Source: JAEUMD01 sp964559355 (GTDB taxonomy: Bacteria; Pseudomonadota; Alphaproteobacteria; Rhizobiales; Hyphomicrobiaceae). Taken from it: 51,338 nucleotides of DNA. Position 1 is the first letter of the stretch, and every line of letters begins with the position of its first letter. A program made the translations under genes and the position numbers. This document shows positions 1 to 8,620 of the stretch, piece by piece. Under the pieces are notes generated by a model. It ran no database searches, had not been told where the DNA came from, and worked only from the letters and a program-made list of their open reading frames with translations. Location: assembly GCA_964559355.1 (NCBI GenBank), contig CAZLHQ010000006.1, forward strand, positions 1 through 51,338, written 5' to 3'.

Positions 1-1
1 C

Positions 2-958
2 AAGCTGCGCGTGGGCGACTGGGTGATGGCGATCGGCAACCCGTTCGGGCTAGGCGGATCGCTTACGGTCGGTGTCATCTCGGCCAAGCAGCGCGACATC
101 AACTCCGGCCCCTATGACGACTATCTGCAGACAGACGCCGCTATCAACCGCGGCAACTCCGGCGGGCCCTTGTTCAACATGGAGGGTGAGGTCATCGGCG
201 TGAACACGGCGATCATCTCCCCGACAGGCGGCTCGATCGGCATCGGCTTTGCCATTCCCTCCGACACCGCCGTCAACGTGCTCGATCAATTGCGCCAGTA
301 CGGCGAGACGCGGCGCGGATGGCTCGGCGTCAACCTGCAATCGTTCGAGGACGACATTGCCGAGACGCTCGGCGTTGCGCCCGGTACCGGCGCTCTCGTG
401 GCGGCCGTGACGGAGGGCAGTCCGGCGGCCAAAGCCGGCATCGAGGCTGGCGATGTCGTGGTCCGCTTCGACGGCCGCGACATTGCGACCATGCGCGGCC
501 TGCCGCGGCTGGTGGCGCAGACGCCGATCGGCAAGAAGGTCGAAGTCGAGCTGGTACGCAAGGGAGCCAAGCGTACCGTCATGGTCGAAATCGGCCGGCT
601 GATGGACGAGGAGAAGTCCGCCATCGATGGCCCCGACGAGCAAGCCCAGCCGATGCCGGCAAAGCCTGTGCTCGGATTGACGTTGCAAGCGCTGACCGAT
701 GAGCTGCGCCAGAAATACAAGATCGACCGCAAGGTGGCCGGTGTGATCGTCACCGATGTCGATCCGGCGAGTGCCGCCGCAGCCAAGAACCTCAAGGCGG
801 GTGATGTCATCGTCGAAGCGGCGCAGGAGCCCGTCGCCATGCCCGAAGATGTCGCGCGTAGCATCGAGAAGGTCAAGAAAATGGGCCGCAAGGCCGTGCT
901 GTTGCGCATCGAGGATGCCAAGGGGGATCTGCGCTTCGTCGCCGTGCCGCTGGGCTGA
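2..958 (+). CDS. degP: HtrA/Do-family periplasmic serine protease, 3' part
   Basis: The gene is cut by the left window edge and the reading frame is open from base 2. It encodes the C-terminal part of a periplasmic ATP-independent protease/chaperone that degrades or refolds misfolded envelope proteins. The trypsin-like fold is represented by its second half, with the catalytic serine in GNSGGP and the preceding AIGNPFG loop; the His and Asp of the triad would lie upstream. Two PDZ domains follow: the first around residues 100-195 (starts RRGWLGVNLQ, contains SPAAKAGIEAGDVV), the second around 220-315 (contains DPASAAAAKNLKAGDVI). Two PDZ domains fit the DegP/DegQ class rather than DegS. The linker between them is charged and Pro-rich. 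Family assignment is firm; which paralog it is cannot be told without the N-terminus. Confidence 0.93.
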   Translation, partial: KLRVGDWVMAIGNPFGLGGSLTVGVISAKQRDINSGPYDDYLQTDAAINRGNSGGPLFNMEGEVIGVNTAIISPTGGSIGIGFAIPSDTAVNVLDQLRQYGETRRGWLGVNLQSFEDDIAETLGVAPGTGALVAAVTEGSPAAKAGIEAGDVVVRFDGRDIATMRGLPRLVAQTPIGKKVEVELVRKGAKRTVMVEIGRLMDEEKSAIDGPDEQAQPMPAKPVLGLTLQALTDELRQKYKIDRKVAGVIVTDVDPASAAAAKNLKAGDVIVEAAQEPVAMPEDVARSIEKVKKMGRKAVLLRIEDAKGDLRFVAVPLG

Positions 959-1310
959 AGGGGGCCGCCATGGCGTGCCAGCCGATGGAGCAGGCTGCGG
1001 TCTCATATTGTGGTCGGACGAGTGATAATGGCGCTTTCGTGCCATTGAAGTTGGCCTGACGGGAATGCTATCGACGTCGAGGCCAATAGCGGCCGCGCGG
1101 CATCGCGGGGCATTACTGTTGTGAATCCCGAAAGTGAGGTTGCGGCACGCACTCGATTTTCGCGTTGCTCGCTCCCACCATCGCTGAACCTTCCGAGGTC
1201 CAAGGGGCTCGACGAAACGGCAACCGGCTTTGACTGCGCGCACGCGTGCGCGGTGCGCCAGTGGCTTTAGCGTCGAGGCCCTGCCTCACTATCAACTGGA
1301 GCTTGCCTGC
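959..1310. other. Intergenic region upstream of psd
   Basis: About 350 bp between the protease and psd. No RNA gene or convincing small gene was found. It contains a perfect 16-bp palindrome at 1237-1252 (centre ACGCGT), which in G+C-rich DNA may be chance or a short hairpin in the psd leader. No clear promoter was recognised. Confidence 0.4.
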
Positions 1311-2024
1311 GTGTCGAACCGTCACGGTCTGATCGATACCATCATCGATAATCTCGCTCCGGTGCATGCCGATGGACACAAGTTCATCGCCATCGCCGGT
1401 GCACTTGCCCTGCTAGGCTTCCTGCTGTGGGCGCCGCTCGGCTGGGTGTTCCTCGGTATCGCGCTCTACGTCGCCTATTTCTTCCGCGATCCAGATCGCG
1501 TCACACCGCTGCGGGACGGGCTGGTCGTATCGGCTGCCGATGGCCGTATTTCCGCCGTCGAGGTGGTGACGCCGCCGATGGAGCTGGGGCTGGGACAGAC
1601 GCCGCGTCTGCGCATCTCGACCTTTCTGTCGGTTTTCGATGTCCACATCAATCGAGCCCCGGTGGCAGGTCGCATCGTCCGCTCGATTTATGTCCCGGGC
1701 GCTTTCATCAACGCGGCGGCCGACAAGGCGAGCGAGGAAAACGAACGCCGCTCGCTGGTGATCCAGACGCAGGCGGGAGACGAGATCGCCGTTGTGCAGA
1801 TCGCCGGCTTGATCGCACGGCGCATCGTCACGTTCTCGCAGGAGGGCGACAGTGTCGGTATCGGCCAGCGTTTCGGTCTGATCCGCTTCGGCTCGCGTGT
1901 CGACATCTACCTGCCGCCGGGACGCGTGGCGCTGGTGGCGGTCGGGCAGCGCGCGGTGGCAGGCGAAACGGTGTTTGCGGATTTCAAGTCGAACGAGGGT
2001 GAGCGGGAGTCGCGGCGCGGCTGA
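1311..2024 (+). CDS. psd: Phosphatidylserine decarboxylase proenzyme
   Basis: Converts phosphatidylserine to phosphatidylethanolamine at the inner membrane. It is the short (about 237 aa) Psd type common in alphaproteobacteria. An N-terminal hydrophobic stretch (about residues 23-55) is followed by YFFRDPDR, typical of the family. The C-terminal RFGSR motif holds the Gly-Ser bond at which the proenzyme cleaves itself to create the pyruvoyl group. The start is set at GTG 1311 because GGAG at 1298-1301 lies 9 bp upstream and the product then begins like known homologs (ending its leader in the PVHADGHKF block); a TTG at 1230 in the same frame is possible but has no good ribosome site. pssA follows 107 bp downstream, so substrate and product steps are adjacent. 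Confidence 0.93.
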   Translation: MSNRHGLIDTIIDNLAPVHADGHKFIAIAGALALLGFLLWAPLGWVFLGIALYVAYFFRDPDRVTPLRDGLVVSAADGRISAVEVVTPPMELGLGQTPRLRISTFLSVFDVHINRAPVAGRIVRSIYVPGAFINAAADKASEENERRSLVIQTQAGDEIAVVQIAGLIARRIVTFSQEGDSVGIGQRFGLIRFGSRVDIYLPPGRVALVAVGQRAVAGETVFADFKSNEGERESRRG

Positions 2025-2131
2025 GTGCGCCTGAATTTGCCGCAAAGCGAGGTTTGCTTTGCCGGGGCTGTCGGCACGGTATAGTGGTGGCAGACGAGCA
2101 CGATCAACGAAAGCATGAAGGAGGCGGAGCG

Positions 2132-3115
2132 ATGGACCCCGTTGTGCCGCAACTCGAGGAAGAAACCCGCCAACGGCGTGGTCGCCTGCTGTTTCGTCAC
2201 CGCCAGATCCCCGTGCGCATGCTGGTGCCGAACTTCTTTACGCTGCTTGGGCTATGTGCAGGCCTGACGTCGATCCGCATGTCGATCGAGGGGCGTTACG
2301 ACTTGGCGCTCTATGCGATTGTTTTTGCCGCCCTGCTCGACGGCCTGGATGGACGTGTGGCGCGGCTGTTGAAGGCTTCATCGCGCTTTGGCGCCGAGCT
2401 CGACAGCCTTGCTGACTTCGTCAATTTCGGCGTTGCGCCGGCTGTGATGGTGTTCACTTGGGGGCTGGGCGATACCAAGAGCGTCGGCTGGATCGCCGTC
2501 ATGATCTTCGCGCTCGCCTCGGCACTTCGCCTGGCGCGCTTCAATGTCATGATCGATGAAGAAAAGCCACGGTGGCAGAAGGACTATTTCACCGGCATGC
2601 CGACGCCGGCCGCGGCCATAGTCGTGCTGCTACCGGTCTATCTGGCGCAGGTCGGCCTCGATCTGAGGGACGCGCGCTGGATGAAGAACATCATCCTCGC
2701 CTACACGTTGCTGATCGCGTTCCTGATGGTGTCGAACATTCCGACCTACTCGGGCAAGCTGATGGGTGAGCGCATTTCGCGCGAGTGGGTGCTGCCGATC
2801 TTCATGGTCGCGGTGCTGTATGTCGCGACGCTCGTCACCTATCCGCATGAAACGCTGGCCGGCACGACCGTGTTCTACCTGTTGGCGATTCCGTTCGGCT
2901 GGCGGCACTATCAGTCGATGCTGGCTAAGGATGCAGCCGCTGCTGCTGCCGGTTTGTCACCGTCCGCAGGAGAGGCTGCGGCCGGTGGTGCGGCGAGCGG
3001 TGCTGCTGGTGCGGGCATGCCCGAGGAGAGCGCGTCCGCTGAAAAGTCGCCTGATGCGCCTGTCGCGGGAGGCGGGCGCGTCGTCGAGCTGCGCTCCAAC
3101 GAACCGCGCAGCTGA
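2132..3115 (+). CDS. pssA: CDP-diacylglycerol-serine O-phosphatidyltransferase
   Basis: Integral membrane enzyme joining serine to CDP-diacylglycerol to make phosphatidylserine, the substrate of the upstream psd product. The CDP-alcohol phosphotransferase signature is complete: DGLDGRVAR, then about nine residues, G-x3-D-x3-D (GAELDSLAD). Several hydrophobic helices follow. The start is ATG 2132, with AAGGAGG at 2118-2124 and a 7-bp spacer; an in-frame upstream codon at 2054 has no such support. The last ~55 residues are an Ala/Gly/Ser-rich tail that is probably disordered and is longer than in typical PssA. Together with psd this is the phosphatidylethanolamine pathway. The gene is convergent with the ATPase gene on the other strand. 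Confidence 0.95.
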   Translation: MDPVVPQLEEETRQRRGRLLFRHRQIPVRMLVPNFFTLLGLCAGLTSIRMSIEGRYDLALYAIVFAALLDGLDGRVARLLKASSRFGAELDSLADFVNFGVAPAVMVFTWGLGDTKSVGWIAVMIFALASALRLARFNVMIDEEKPRWQKDYFTGMPTPAAAIVVLLPVYLAQVGLDLRDARWMKNIILAYTLLIAFLMVSNIPTYSGKLMGERISREWVLPIFMVAVLYVATLVTYPHETLAGTTVFYLLAIPFGWRHYQSMLAKDAAAAAAGLSPSAGEAAAGGAASGAAGAGMPEESASAEKSPDAPVAGGGRVVELRSNEPRS

Positions 3116-3190
3116 CACGGCTTCGTGGGTAGTCGCGGGCAAAGTCGGCGTTGGTCGTCGTGTCCGCGGTTGGCGAATGATCGCCGGCGA

Positions 3191-5320
3191 TCAACGCGGC
3201 CGCGCCAAGCGATCACGCAGCGATTTCAGTGCTTGACCGCCTTGGCCAGCGTCGGCGGCAACAGCCTCGTGTGCGGCCTGAGCTTCGCGTCGCAGCAGCC
3301 CACCGGCGGGACGTGCGGCCGGGGCGGCCTGGGCACTTGGCGCTTCGCGGCGCAGCATCGATCCGGCGCGCGCCGAGGCTGTGGCGTCAGCGCCGCCAAC
3401 GGCCGCTCCAAAGCGCTCACGCCCGGCATATGCATCAGTTGACGGCGCGGAGGATTTCAAGGGCGACGGCTCGCGACCGCGCGCGGCAGGCGAGCCAGGC
3501 GAGGCATAGGCATTGGCTTGCGCCGCGCCGACGTAGGGTTGTTGGTGATGACCGCCGGCAGTTGCGTGGGCACGTTGCGGCGGCATCTCGTGGTCGTTCG
3601 ACTCGTCGTTGTTGCCAAGCAGGGCGTCAGCCATCATCGCGGTTGCGCTGGTATCTTCCGTGCCGGTGCCCGAAGACCGCCAGCGTTCGACGATCTGCTC
3701 GAGGAAGCCCTCGTCCTCGACCGACTTCTGCCACCGGTCGGAGAATTTTGCTGTAGACGAACGCGGCATCGCCGACTTGGGCAGTTCATCAAACTTGATG
3801 CGCACCGGCAACGTCACGCCGTCACCGAATGCGATCGCCTCGCGCTGACCGAGTGCCGACAAGAACTCGAGCAGGCCCGAACCGGTATCGGAAATGGCCG
3901 AGGCGACGATCTCCTGGTCGCGGTCGTTGGACATCCGCAGCGCGAATACGGTGTTGCACTGGGACAGGATGGTCGGGTCGATTTCAGCGGGCCGCTGCGT
4001 CACGATGCACAGCGAGGCGCCGTACTTGCGGCCTTCCTTGGCGATCTTGGCAATCGAGCGCTTGCACGGCTCGAAACCGGCATTGGGATTGGCTGGCACA
4101 TAGCGGTGGGCTTCCTCGCACACCAGCGTCACCGGTATCTTGCCTTCGCTCCACAGAGCGAAATCGAACGTCATGCGGCATAGCACGGAGACGACGACGT
4201 TGACGATCTCGGTGGGGATGCCGGTGAGTTCGAGAATGGTGATAGGCTTGCCGTTGACAGGGACGCGAAAGATGCGCGAGAGCACCTGCGTCATGCCGTC
4301 ATAGACGGTGAGCGAGCCGAACATGAACGCATAACGACCGTCTTGCGTGATCATGTCGATACGCTGCTTGAGATTGCGATACGGCGTCAGATCGCGCTTA
4401 TTCTCCAGCTTGCCCATGCGCTCGTCGAGCATCGCGGTCAGATCGGAAATTCGATAGGGAACGGGCGTGTCGACCGTATAGCGGCCGTGATCGACGACGC
4501 CACGGCGCAGGTTGTTCGTTTCCTTGCCGCGGCCAGAATTGTAGCGGGCTTTGGCGAGCGGGATGAGTTCTTGCAGGATCTCGATCTCGGCCTTGCGATT
4601 GCCGTCCGGCACCAGCACTTCGACGATCTCTTCAAACGTCAACAGCCAGAACGGCAGGTGCATGTTGCGCGGGCTGACGACCTCGGCCCACTCCGGGAAA
4701 GCCGTGGCGTATTCATTGTGGGGGTCGAGCAGGACGATATGCGCGGCCGGGTTATCCTGCAGGATGCAGCGCAAGATGAGCGCGGTGGTGCAGGACTTGC
4801 CGGTGCCGGTGGTGCCCAAAATGGCGAAGTGCTTGCCAAGCAGGTCATCGACCTTGATCATGGCGGGGATCGAGGTGTCCTGGCGGATGCAACCGACGCG
4901 GACTGCCTTCGACGTGTCGCCGCAGAAGGCGAACTCCAGCTCGGGCTTGGAGGCGATGCGCACGCGGTCGCCAAGGGTCGGATAAACGGTGACGCCGCGA
5001 TTGAACGATTTTGCCTGGCCGCTTGCCGATAGCCACAGCTCTCCGACGAGGCCCAGCTCCGCGATCCAGATTTCGTTGTCGCCGTCGCGCTGCGCTGGAA
5101 CCGGTACGCTCAAGGCCGAAACGATCGCCAGCACCACCGTATTCGACGTGTCGATCGCCAGCAAGGTACCCATTTCCGGGCGATGCATCGTCTTGCGGCC
5201 GGACGCGTCCATTTTGCCATCGAGCAGTACGATGGTCTTCGCACCGGTGACAGACACGATGCGTCCAATTGTTAGATCGGGCTTGAAGACGCTGGGGTCC
5301 TGAGTTGTGTTAACTTGCAT
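3191..5320 (-). CDS. HerA-like (DUF87) hexameric ATPase
   Basis: A 709-aa protein of the HerA/FtsK-like ATPase superfamily. Residues 1-150 look like the beta-rich HAS-barrel of HerA. The P-loop is GTTGTGKS at about 169-176, Walker B is VTLVCEEAH at about 397-405, and TQRP at 441-444 and the RMSNDRDQE segment fit the sensor and arginine-finger region of HerA. HerA proteins are DNA translocases that normally work with NurA nuclease or with other effector nucleases. No nurA-like gene is adjacent. The last ~190 residues are low-complexity, rich in Ala, Arg, Gln and Pro, with LRREA repeated twice near the end. It lies 46 bp downstream of a histidine kinase on the same strand, so the two are probably co-transcribed. 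The ribosome site before ATG 5320 is weak. Biological role is unknown. Confidence 0.85.
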   Translation of the reverse strand: MQVNTTQDPSVFKPDLTIGRIVSVTGAKTIVLLDGKMDASGRKTMHRPEMGTLLAIDTSNTVVLAIVSALSVPVPAQRDGDNEIWIAELGLVGELWLSASGQAKSFNRGVTVYPTLGDRVRIASKPELEFAFCGDTSKAVRVGCIRQDTSIPAMIKVDDLLGKHFAILGTTGTGKSCTTALILRCILQDNPAAHIVLLDPHNEYATAFPEWAEVVSPRNMHLPFWLLTFEEIVEVLVPDGNRKAEIEILQELIPLAKARYNSGRGKETNNLRRGVVDHGRYTVDTPVPYRISDLTAMLDERMGKLENKRDLTPYRNLKQRIDMITQDGRYAFMFGSLTVYDGMTQVLSRIFRVPVNGKPITILELTGIPTEIVNVVVSVLCRMTFDFALWSEGKIPVTLVCEEAHRYVPANPNAGFEPCKRSIAKIAKEGRKYGASLCIVTQRPAEIDPTILSQCNTVFALRMSNDRDQEIVASAISDTGSGLLEFLSALGQREAIAFGDGVTLPVRIKFDELPKSAMPRSSTAKFSDRWQKSVEDEGFLEQIVERWRSSGTGTEDTSATAMMADALLGNNDESNDHEMPPQRAHATAGGHHQQPYVGAAQANAYASPGSPAARGREPSPLKSSAPSTDAYAGRERFGAAVGGADATASARAGSMLRREAPSAQAAPAARPAGGLLRREAQAAHEAVAADAGQGGQALKSLRDRLARPR

Positions 5321-5366
5321 CGCTGATCTGGCCCGTTAGTTTTGCAGATGGTTTTTGAGCGCAATA

Positions 5367-6245
5367 TTATTGTTGATCGCCGAATATCATCTCGCGGCCG
5401 CGCGCAGCGGAAACCAGATGGCGGGACGGCAGCATCACTGAAACGGTGGTGCCGGTCCCCTTGGTGCTATTGATTTTAATTCGACCGCCATGCAGGTCGA
5501 CGAGTGCGCGCGCGATCGGCAGGCCGAGGCCCGTGCCTTCGCGCCAGCGCGTGCGGCTTCCATCGACCTGGCCGAACGGCGTCATCGCGATGTCCAGTTC
5601 GTCGTCGGTCATGCCGACACCGTTGTCGATGATATCGACGACGACACCGCCGTCCGTCGTGGCGACACCCGTCACCATCACTTTGCCGCCCGCTGGCGTG
5701 AACTTGATGGCGTTTGAAAGGATGTTGGCGAACACCTGCTTCAACTTCGCTGCATCGCCACGCACGGGCGGCAGATCGCGGGGAGTGGCGTTGATAAGCT
5801 CGACGCGAGCGTCACCGGCCTGCTTGTTGAAGGAGGCGATGCAGAAGCGCAAGATTTCGTCGATGTTGGTTTCGCGCGTGTCGATTGTGAAACGGCCACT
5901 CTGGATCTTTGAGATATCGAGAATGTCGTTGATGACCGACAGCAGATGACCGGCCGAGTCATGGATCAATTGGGCATATTCAACGATTTCGTCGTCCGGC
6001 ACGCGTCGCTTGTCGTGTTCGCCGAGGATCTTGGAGAAGCCAATGATGGTGTTGAGCGGTGTCCGCAGCTCATGGCTCATGTTGGCGATGAACTCGGATT
6101 TGACGCGGCTGGCGAGCTCGGCTTCGATGCGCGCGGAATGCTCGGCTACGCGTGTGCGATGGCGCAGCACGGCCTCTCCCAGGAGCGCCGAGTATTGGCC
6201 CATCAGGGAATTGGCTTTGGATTTTCCAAGCGGCTTGTTGTTCAT
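5367..6245 (-). CDS. Soluble sensor histidine kinase (HisKA + HATPase_c)
   Basis: Two-component kinase without membrane segments or a recognisable sensor domain. From ATG 6245 it is 292 aa. The phospho-acceptor is His58 in SHELRTPLN; the ATP-binding half shows the N box (ILSNAIKFTP), G1 (DNGVGM) and G2 (GTGLGLPIA). Only about 45 residues of helical, charged sequence precede the H-box, so input must come through this short coiled region or a partner. An upstream in-frame ATG at 6377 would add 44 residues, but that stretch lies in AT-rich intergenic-looking DNA and is not family-like, so the shorter form is preferred; ATG 6203 is another option. It is followed after 46 bp by the HerA-like ATPase gene, with no response regulator next to it. 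Confidence 0.88.
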   Translation of the reverse strand: MNNKPLGKSKANSLMGQYSALLGEAVLRHRTRVAEHSARIEAELASRVKSEFIANMSHELRTPLNTIIGFSKILGEHDKRRVPDDEIVEYAQLIHDSAGHLLSVINDILDISKIQSGRFTIDTRETNIDEILRFCIASFNKQAGDARVELINATPRDLPPVRGDAAKLKQVFANILSNAIKFTPAGGKVMVTGVATTDGGVVVDIIDNGVGMTDDELDIAMTPFGQVDGSRTRWREGTGLGLPIARALVDLHGGRIKINSTKGTGTTVSVMLPSRHLVSAARGREMIFGDQQ

Positions 6246-6682
6246 GATGCCACGGGTCGAATCGGAGTAATGCTCTGAACTGTAATCGTGGAACGGATAA
6301 CTTGTGGTTAACGCGATATGGACAAATGATAGTAATGATTGATCTGGAACAGCGCGCAGAGCGCAGTCTAAGTCCATAAGTTACATGAGTATTTAATAGA
6401 TGGTTGGTTGCGGCGGTGTCTGGCCTTCGCTCGCTTGAAGAGGATCGGTGCTGCAAATGGGTACATTCAGATTGGCAAGCAAATAGGCAAGCGCACATTC
6501 CTCTGTTTGCGACTAATCCGCAGCAAGAGCAAGTCCAGTAAGACGAAACCGGCCGGATAACCAGTATTCGCTTTGGCGGCGTACTAATTGCAGCGACTTG
6601 AGATCCTGCCGTTGCTGCTGGACTTCGCCCATCGAGTCGGGATTAGTTCCTGGAAGGGGACGGGATCGGTTGGGGCAATTCG
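6246..6682. promoter_or_regulatory. Divergent intergenic region with a CtrA-like box
   Basis: This is a locally AT-rich, 437-bp stretch between the minus-strand kinase and a plus-strand outer-membrane-like gene. It must hold both promoters. On the minus strand 6311-6297 reads TTAA-N7-TTAT, with CCACAAG as the spacer. This is one base off the alphaproteobacterial CtrA consensus TTAA-N7-TTAA and lies 52 bp upstream of the kinase start. One-mismatch sites are expected a few times by chance in a window this long, so this is a candidate only. Confidence 0.3.
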
Positions 6683-7696
6683 ATGCGACGGGCGTTATGG
6701 CCGCGAGCACTCGCTATCGCCATGTCGTGTGGGTGGCCGCTGCAACTGGCGGCCGAGCCAGCGATCGGCCAATTCGAACTGAAGGATCTCGAAAACGAGG
6801 TCGGTGAAGTCGAGTTGCAAAGTCAAAACGCCTACTCGGTGGGGCAGCCCCGCCGCCGGTTCCAAGAGACCGGGCCTGGTGCGTTCACCTACGACGAGAA
6901 TTCTGTCACACGGCAGCGTCACGCGCTCGAGGTCGAAATGACGATGACGAGCTTCTTCAGGATGCGCGTCGGCGTCGAGTTCGAGAAGGAGCGCTTTGAG
7001 GAACCCGCTTCGCCGGCGCAGGCCGATGGCTTTGCCGCACTCGAACTGACCGAGGTTGCGCTGGAAGGCGTCGCAATCTTGAAGCCGATACCTCGGGACG
7101 GCGGCGTCGGTTTTGGCCTGCTCAGCGAATTCGAGCATCCACTGGCCGCGGGCGAGCTGAACTCCATTTCGGTCGGACCGATCCTTGGCGCGCGCGCAGG
7201 CGAATGGTCTGCGCTGCTCAACGTCATGTTTATCCGGCATTTCGGCTCGGGTGAGAAAGCCGAGGAAGGGCCGGAGCGCGATGACAAGTGGGACATCGGC
7301 TATGCGGCGCAGATCAAATACGACTGGACGCCATCATGGGCACTGGCGCTGGAAGCCTATGGCACGTTCGATCGTATCGGCAACTCGGGCCAGCGTAACG
7401 AGGCGGCCGTTCTGTTCGGCGATCACGATCAGCATCGCGCCGGCCCTGTGGTCTATCGCGAGTGGCGCGTTGGCGCGGGCGATCGCGACGCTGCTGGCAG
7501 TTCGCCGAAATCCAAAAAAAGTAAGCTGGTCAAGGCAGCGTCGCTGGATGGGGACGACGATGCAAAGGGCGCCAGCAAGCCCGACAAAGACGACGACGAA
7601 GGTGCCCTGGTGCGCCTGGGAACCGGAGTTCTGTTTGGTCTCAACGGCAACACGCCAGATACGACATTGAAGCTCAGTTTCGAGGTCGAATTCTGA
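6683..7696 (+). CDS. Putative outer-membrane beta-barrel protein
   Basis: Hypothetical 337-aa exported protein. A signal peptide is plausible at residues 1-24 (Arg-rich start, hydrophobic core, cleavage after LAA). The mature part alternates polar and hydrophobic residues in strand-like stretches separated by charged turns, and the protein ends in phenylalanine (FEVEF), the usual C-terminal signal for BAM-dependent barrel insertion. An unusual hydrophilic insert at about residues 265-307 is rich in Lys, Ser and Asp and would form a long loop before the last strands. No enzymatic motif was seen. It is transcribed divergently from the kinase. The ATG at 6683 is supported by a purine-rich GGGG stretch about 9 bp upstream. 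The barrel assignment is inference from composition and the C-terminal residue. Confidence 0.65.
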   Translation: MRRALWPRALAIAMSCGWPLQLAAEPAIGQFELKDLENEVGEVELQSQNAYSVGQPRRRFQETGPGAFTYDENSVTRQRHALEVEMTMTSFFRMRVGVEFEKERFEEPASPAQADGFAALELTEVALEGVAILKPIPRDGGVGFGLLSEFEHPLAAGELNSISVGPILGARAGEWSALLNVMFIRHFGSGEKAEEGPERDDKWDIGYAAQIKYDWTPSWALALEAYGTFDRIGNSGQRNEAAVLFGDHDQHRAGPVVYREWRVGAGDRDAAGSSPKSKKSKLVKAASLDGDDDAKGASKPDKDDDEGALVRLGTGVLFGLNGNTPDTTLKLSFEVEF

Positions 7697-8164
7697 ATTT
7701 CGTGCGGCCTTTGAGGCTGCCCTTGGGATCGATGCACACTGAACGCTTCAGGTCCGTGACCGAGTGAGCCCGATCCCAACGTCGTGATCGGGGCCGGTTG
7801 CTCCTCGGCTTCGATTGACCGGCAACTCAAATCGATACATTATAACACTTGTCGGCGGGCGACGGCGGCAGGGGTGAAGCAATCCTTCTGGTGCTGGCGC
7901 GCGAAAAAAACTCCCGCATCTCTAAGGAGTTGCCGGATGCGGACGTGTGCTGCTATGGAGCCGCAGACGCTGCGGCGGGTGGCAGAGGAGGTCAGTTGGG
8001 CGTCGCGGACGCCAACGCGGACCGCGGCAACCGAGCCATCCAGGAGTGCGCAGACTGCGATCGACTACTGAGGTGTTGTCGTGTCAAGGAGTGGTTGTGT
8101 GTCGAGTAGGTTTGCGGCGGGCGACGCCAATAAGAACAAAGCCAAGAATAAAAAGGACATGCCT
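7697..8164. other. Intergenic region with a long-loop inverted repeat
   Basis: The 468-bp gap after the outer-membrane-like gene. A perfect 9-bp inverted repeat, TTGGGATCG at 7723-7731 and CGATCCCAA at 7771-7779, encloses a 39-base loop. It has no T-tract, so a classical terminator is unlikely. The rest of the gap shows no gene that I can support; open frames here lack family-like sequence and good starts. Confidence 0.4.
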
Positions 8165-8608
8165 ATGCCGTCGCTGAAAATGCGGGCCGCTGTGGTTGCG
8201 GCGGGAGCCGGACTAGCGCTTGCCGCCACTCCAGTGCAGGCGCAGACGGCCAGCAATACCGCCAGCATCCAGGTCGAGCTCAACAAGCTCGAGACGCAGC
8301 AGACGAGCTGCCGCGCCTATCTCGTCGTCGACAACCAGACCGACAAATCCTACGACGCGCTGAAGCTCGATCTGGTGCTGTTCCAGACCGACGGCATTAT
8401 CGGTCGCCGGTTCGCGCTCGATCTGGCGCCGATCAAGTCAAAGAAGCGCAGCGTCAAGCTGTTCGATCTGGAAGGCGTCAAGTGCGATGCGGTCGGCAGC
8501 TTCCTGATCAACGACATCATGGATTGCAAGGCCGGCAGCGGCGACGAGACGGGATGCCTGGAGCGCCTGACGCTGTCGACGCGCACCAATGTTCAACTGT
8601 CGAAATAA
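8165..8608 (+). CDS. Small secreted protein upstream of exbB
   Basis: Hypothetical exported protein of 147 aa. The signal peptide spans about residues 1-27 (KMR, hydrophobic Ala-rich core, cleavage near VQAQ). The mature part has four cysteines (contexts TSCRAY, VKCDAV, MDCKAG, TGCLE) that could form two disulfides in the periplasm, and predicted strand-rich sequence. ATG 8165 is preferred over ATG 8159 because AAGGA at 8153-8157 then has a 7-bp spacer rather than 1 bp. Its stop is 12 bp from the exbB start, so it is very likely the first gene of the exbB-exbD-tonB operon and may act in the periplasm with that system. I do not recognise the family. Confidence 0.75.
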   Translation: MPSLKMRAAVVAAGAGLALAATPVQAQTASNTASIQVELNKLETQQTSCRAYLVVDNQTDKSYDALKLDLVLFQTDGIIGRRFALDLAPIKSKKRSVKLFDLEGVKCDAVGSFLINDIMDCKAGSGDETGCLERLTLSTRTNVQLSK

Positions 8609-8620
8609 GGAAGCTTGGCC

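Noticed and set aside
50..1243. A 397-codon minus-strand frame opposite the HtrA gene
   Set aside because: The plus strand carries clear HtrA motifs; the antisense frame shows none.
1230..1310. Longer psd product starting at TTG 1230
   Set aside because: No ribosome site, and the added residues do not look like Psd; GTG 1311 has a proper site and a family-like start.
3179..3192. Perfect 14-bp palindrome GATCGCCGGCGATC at the end of the HerA-like gene as a bidirectional terminator
   Set aside because: No T-tract on either side; G+C-rich palindromes of this kind arise often in this DNA and it overlaps the stop codon.
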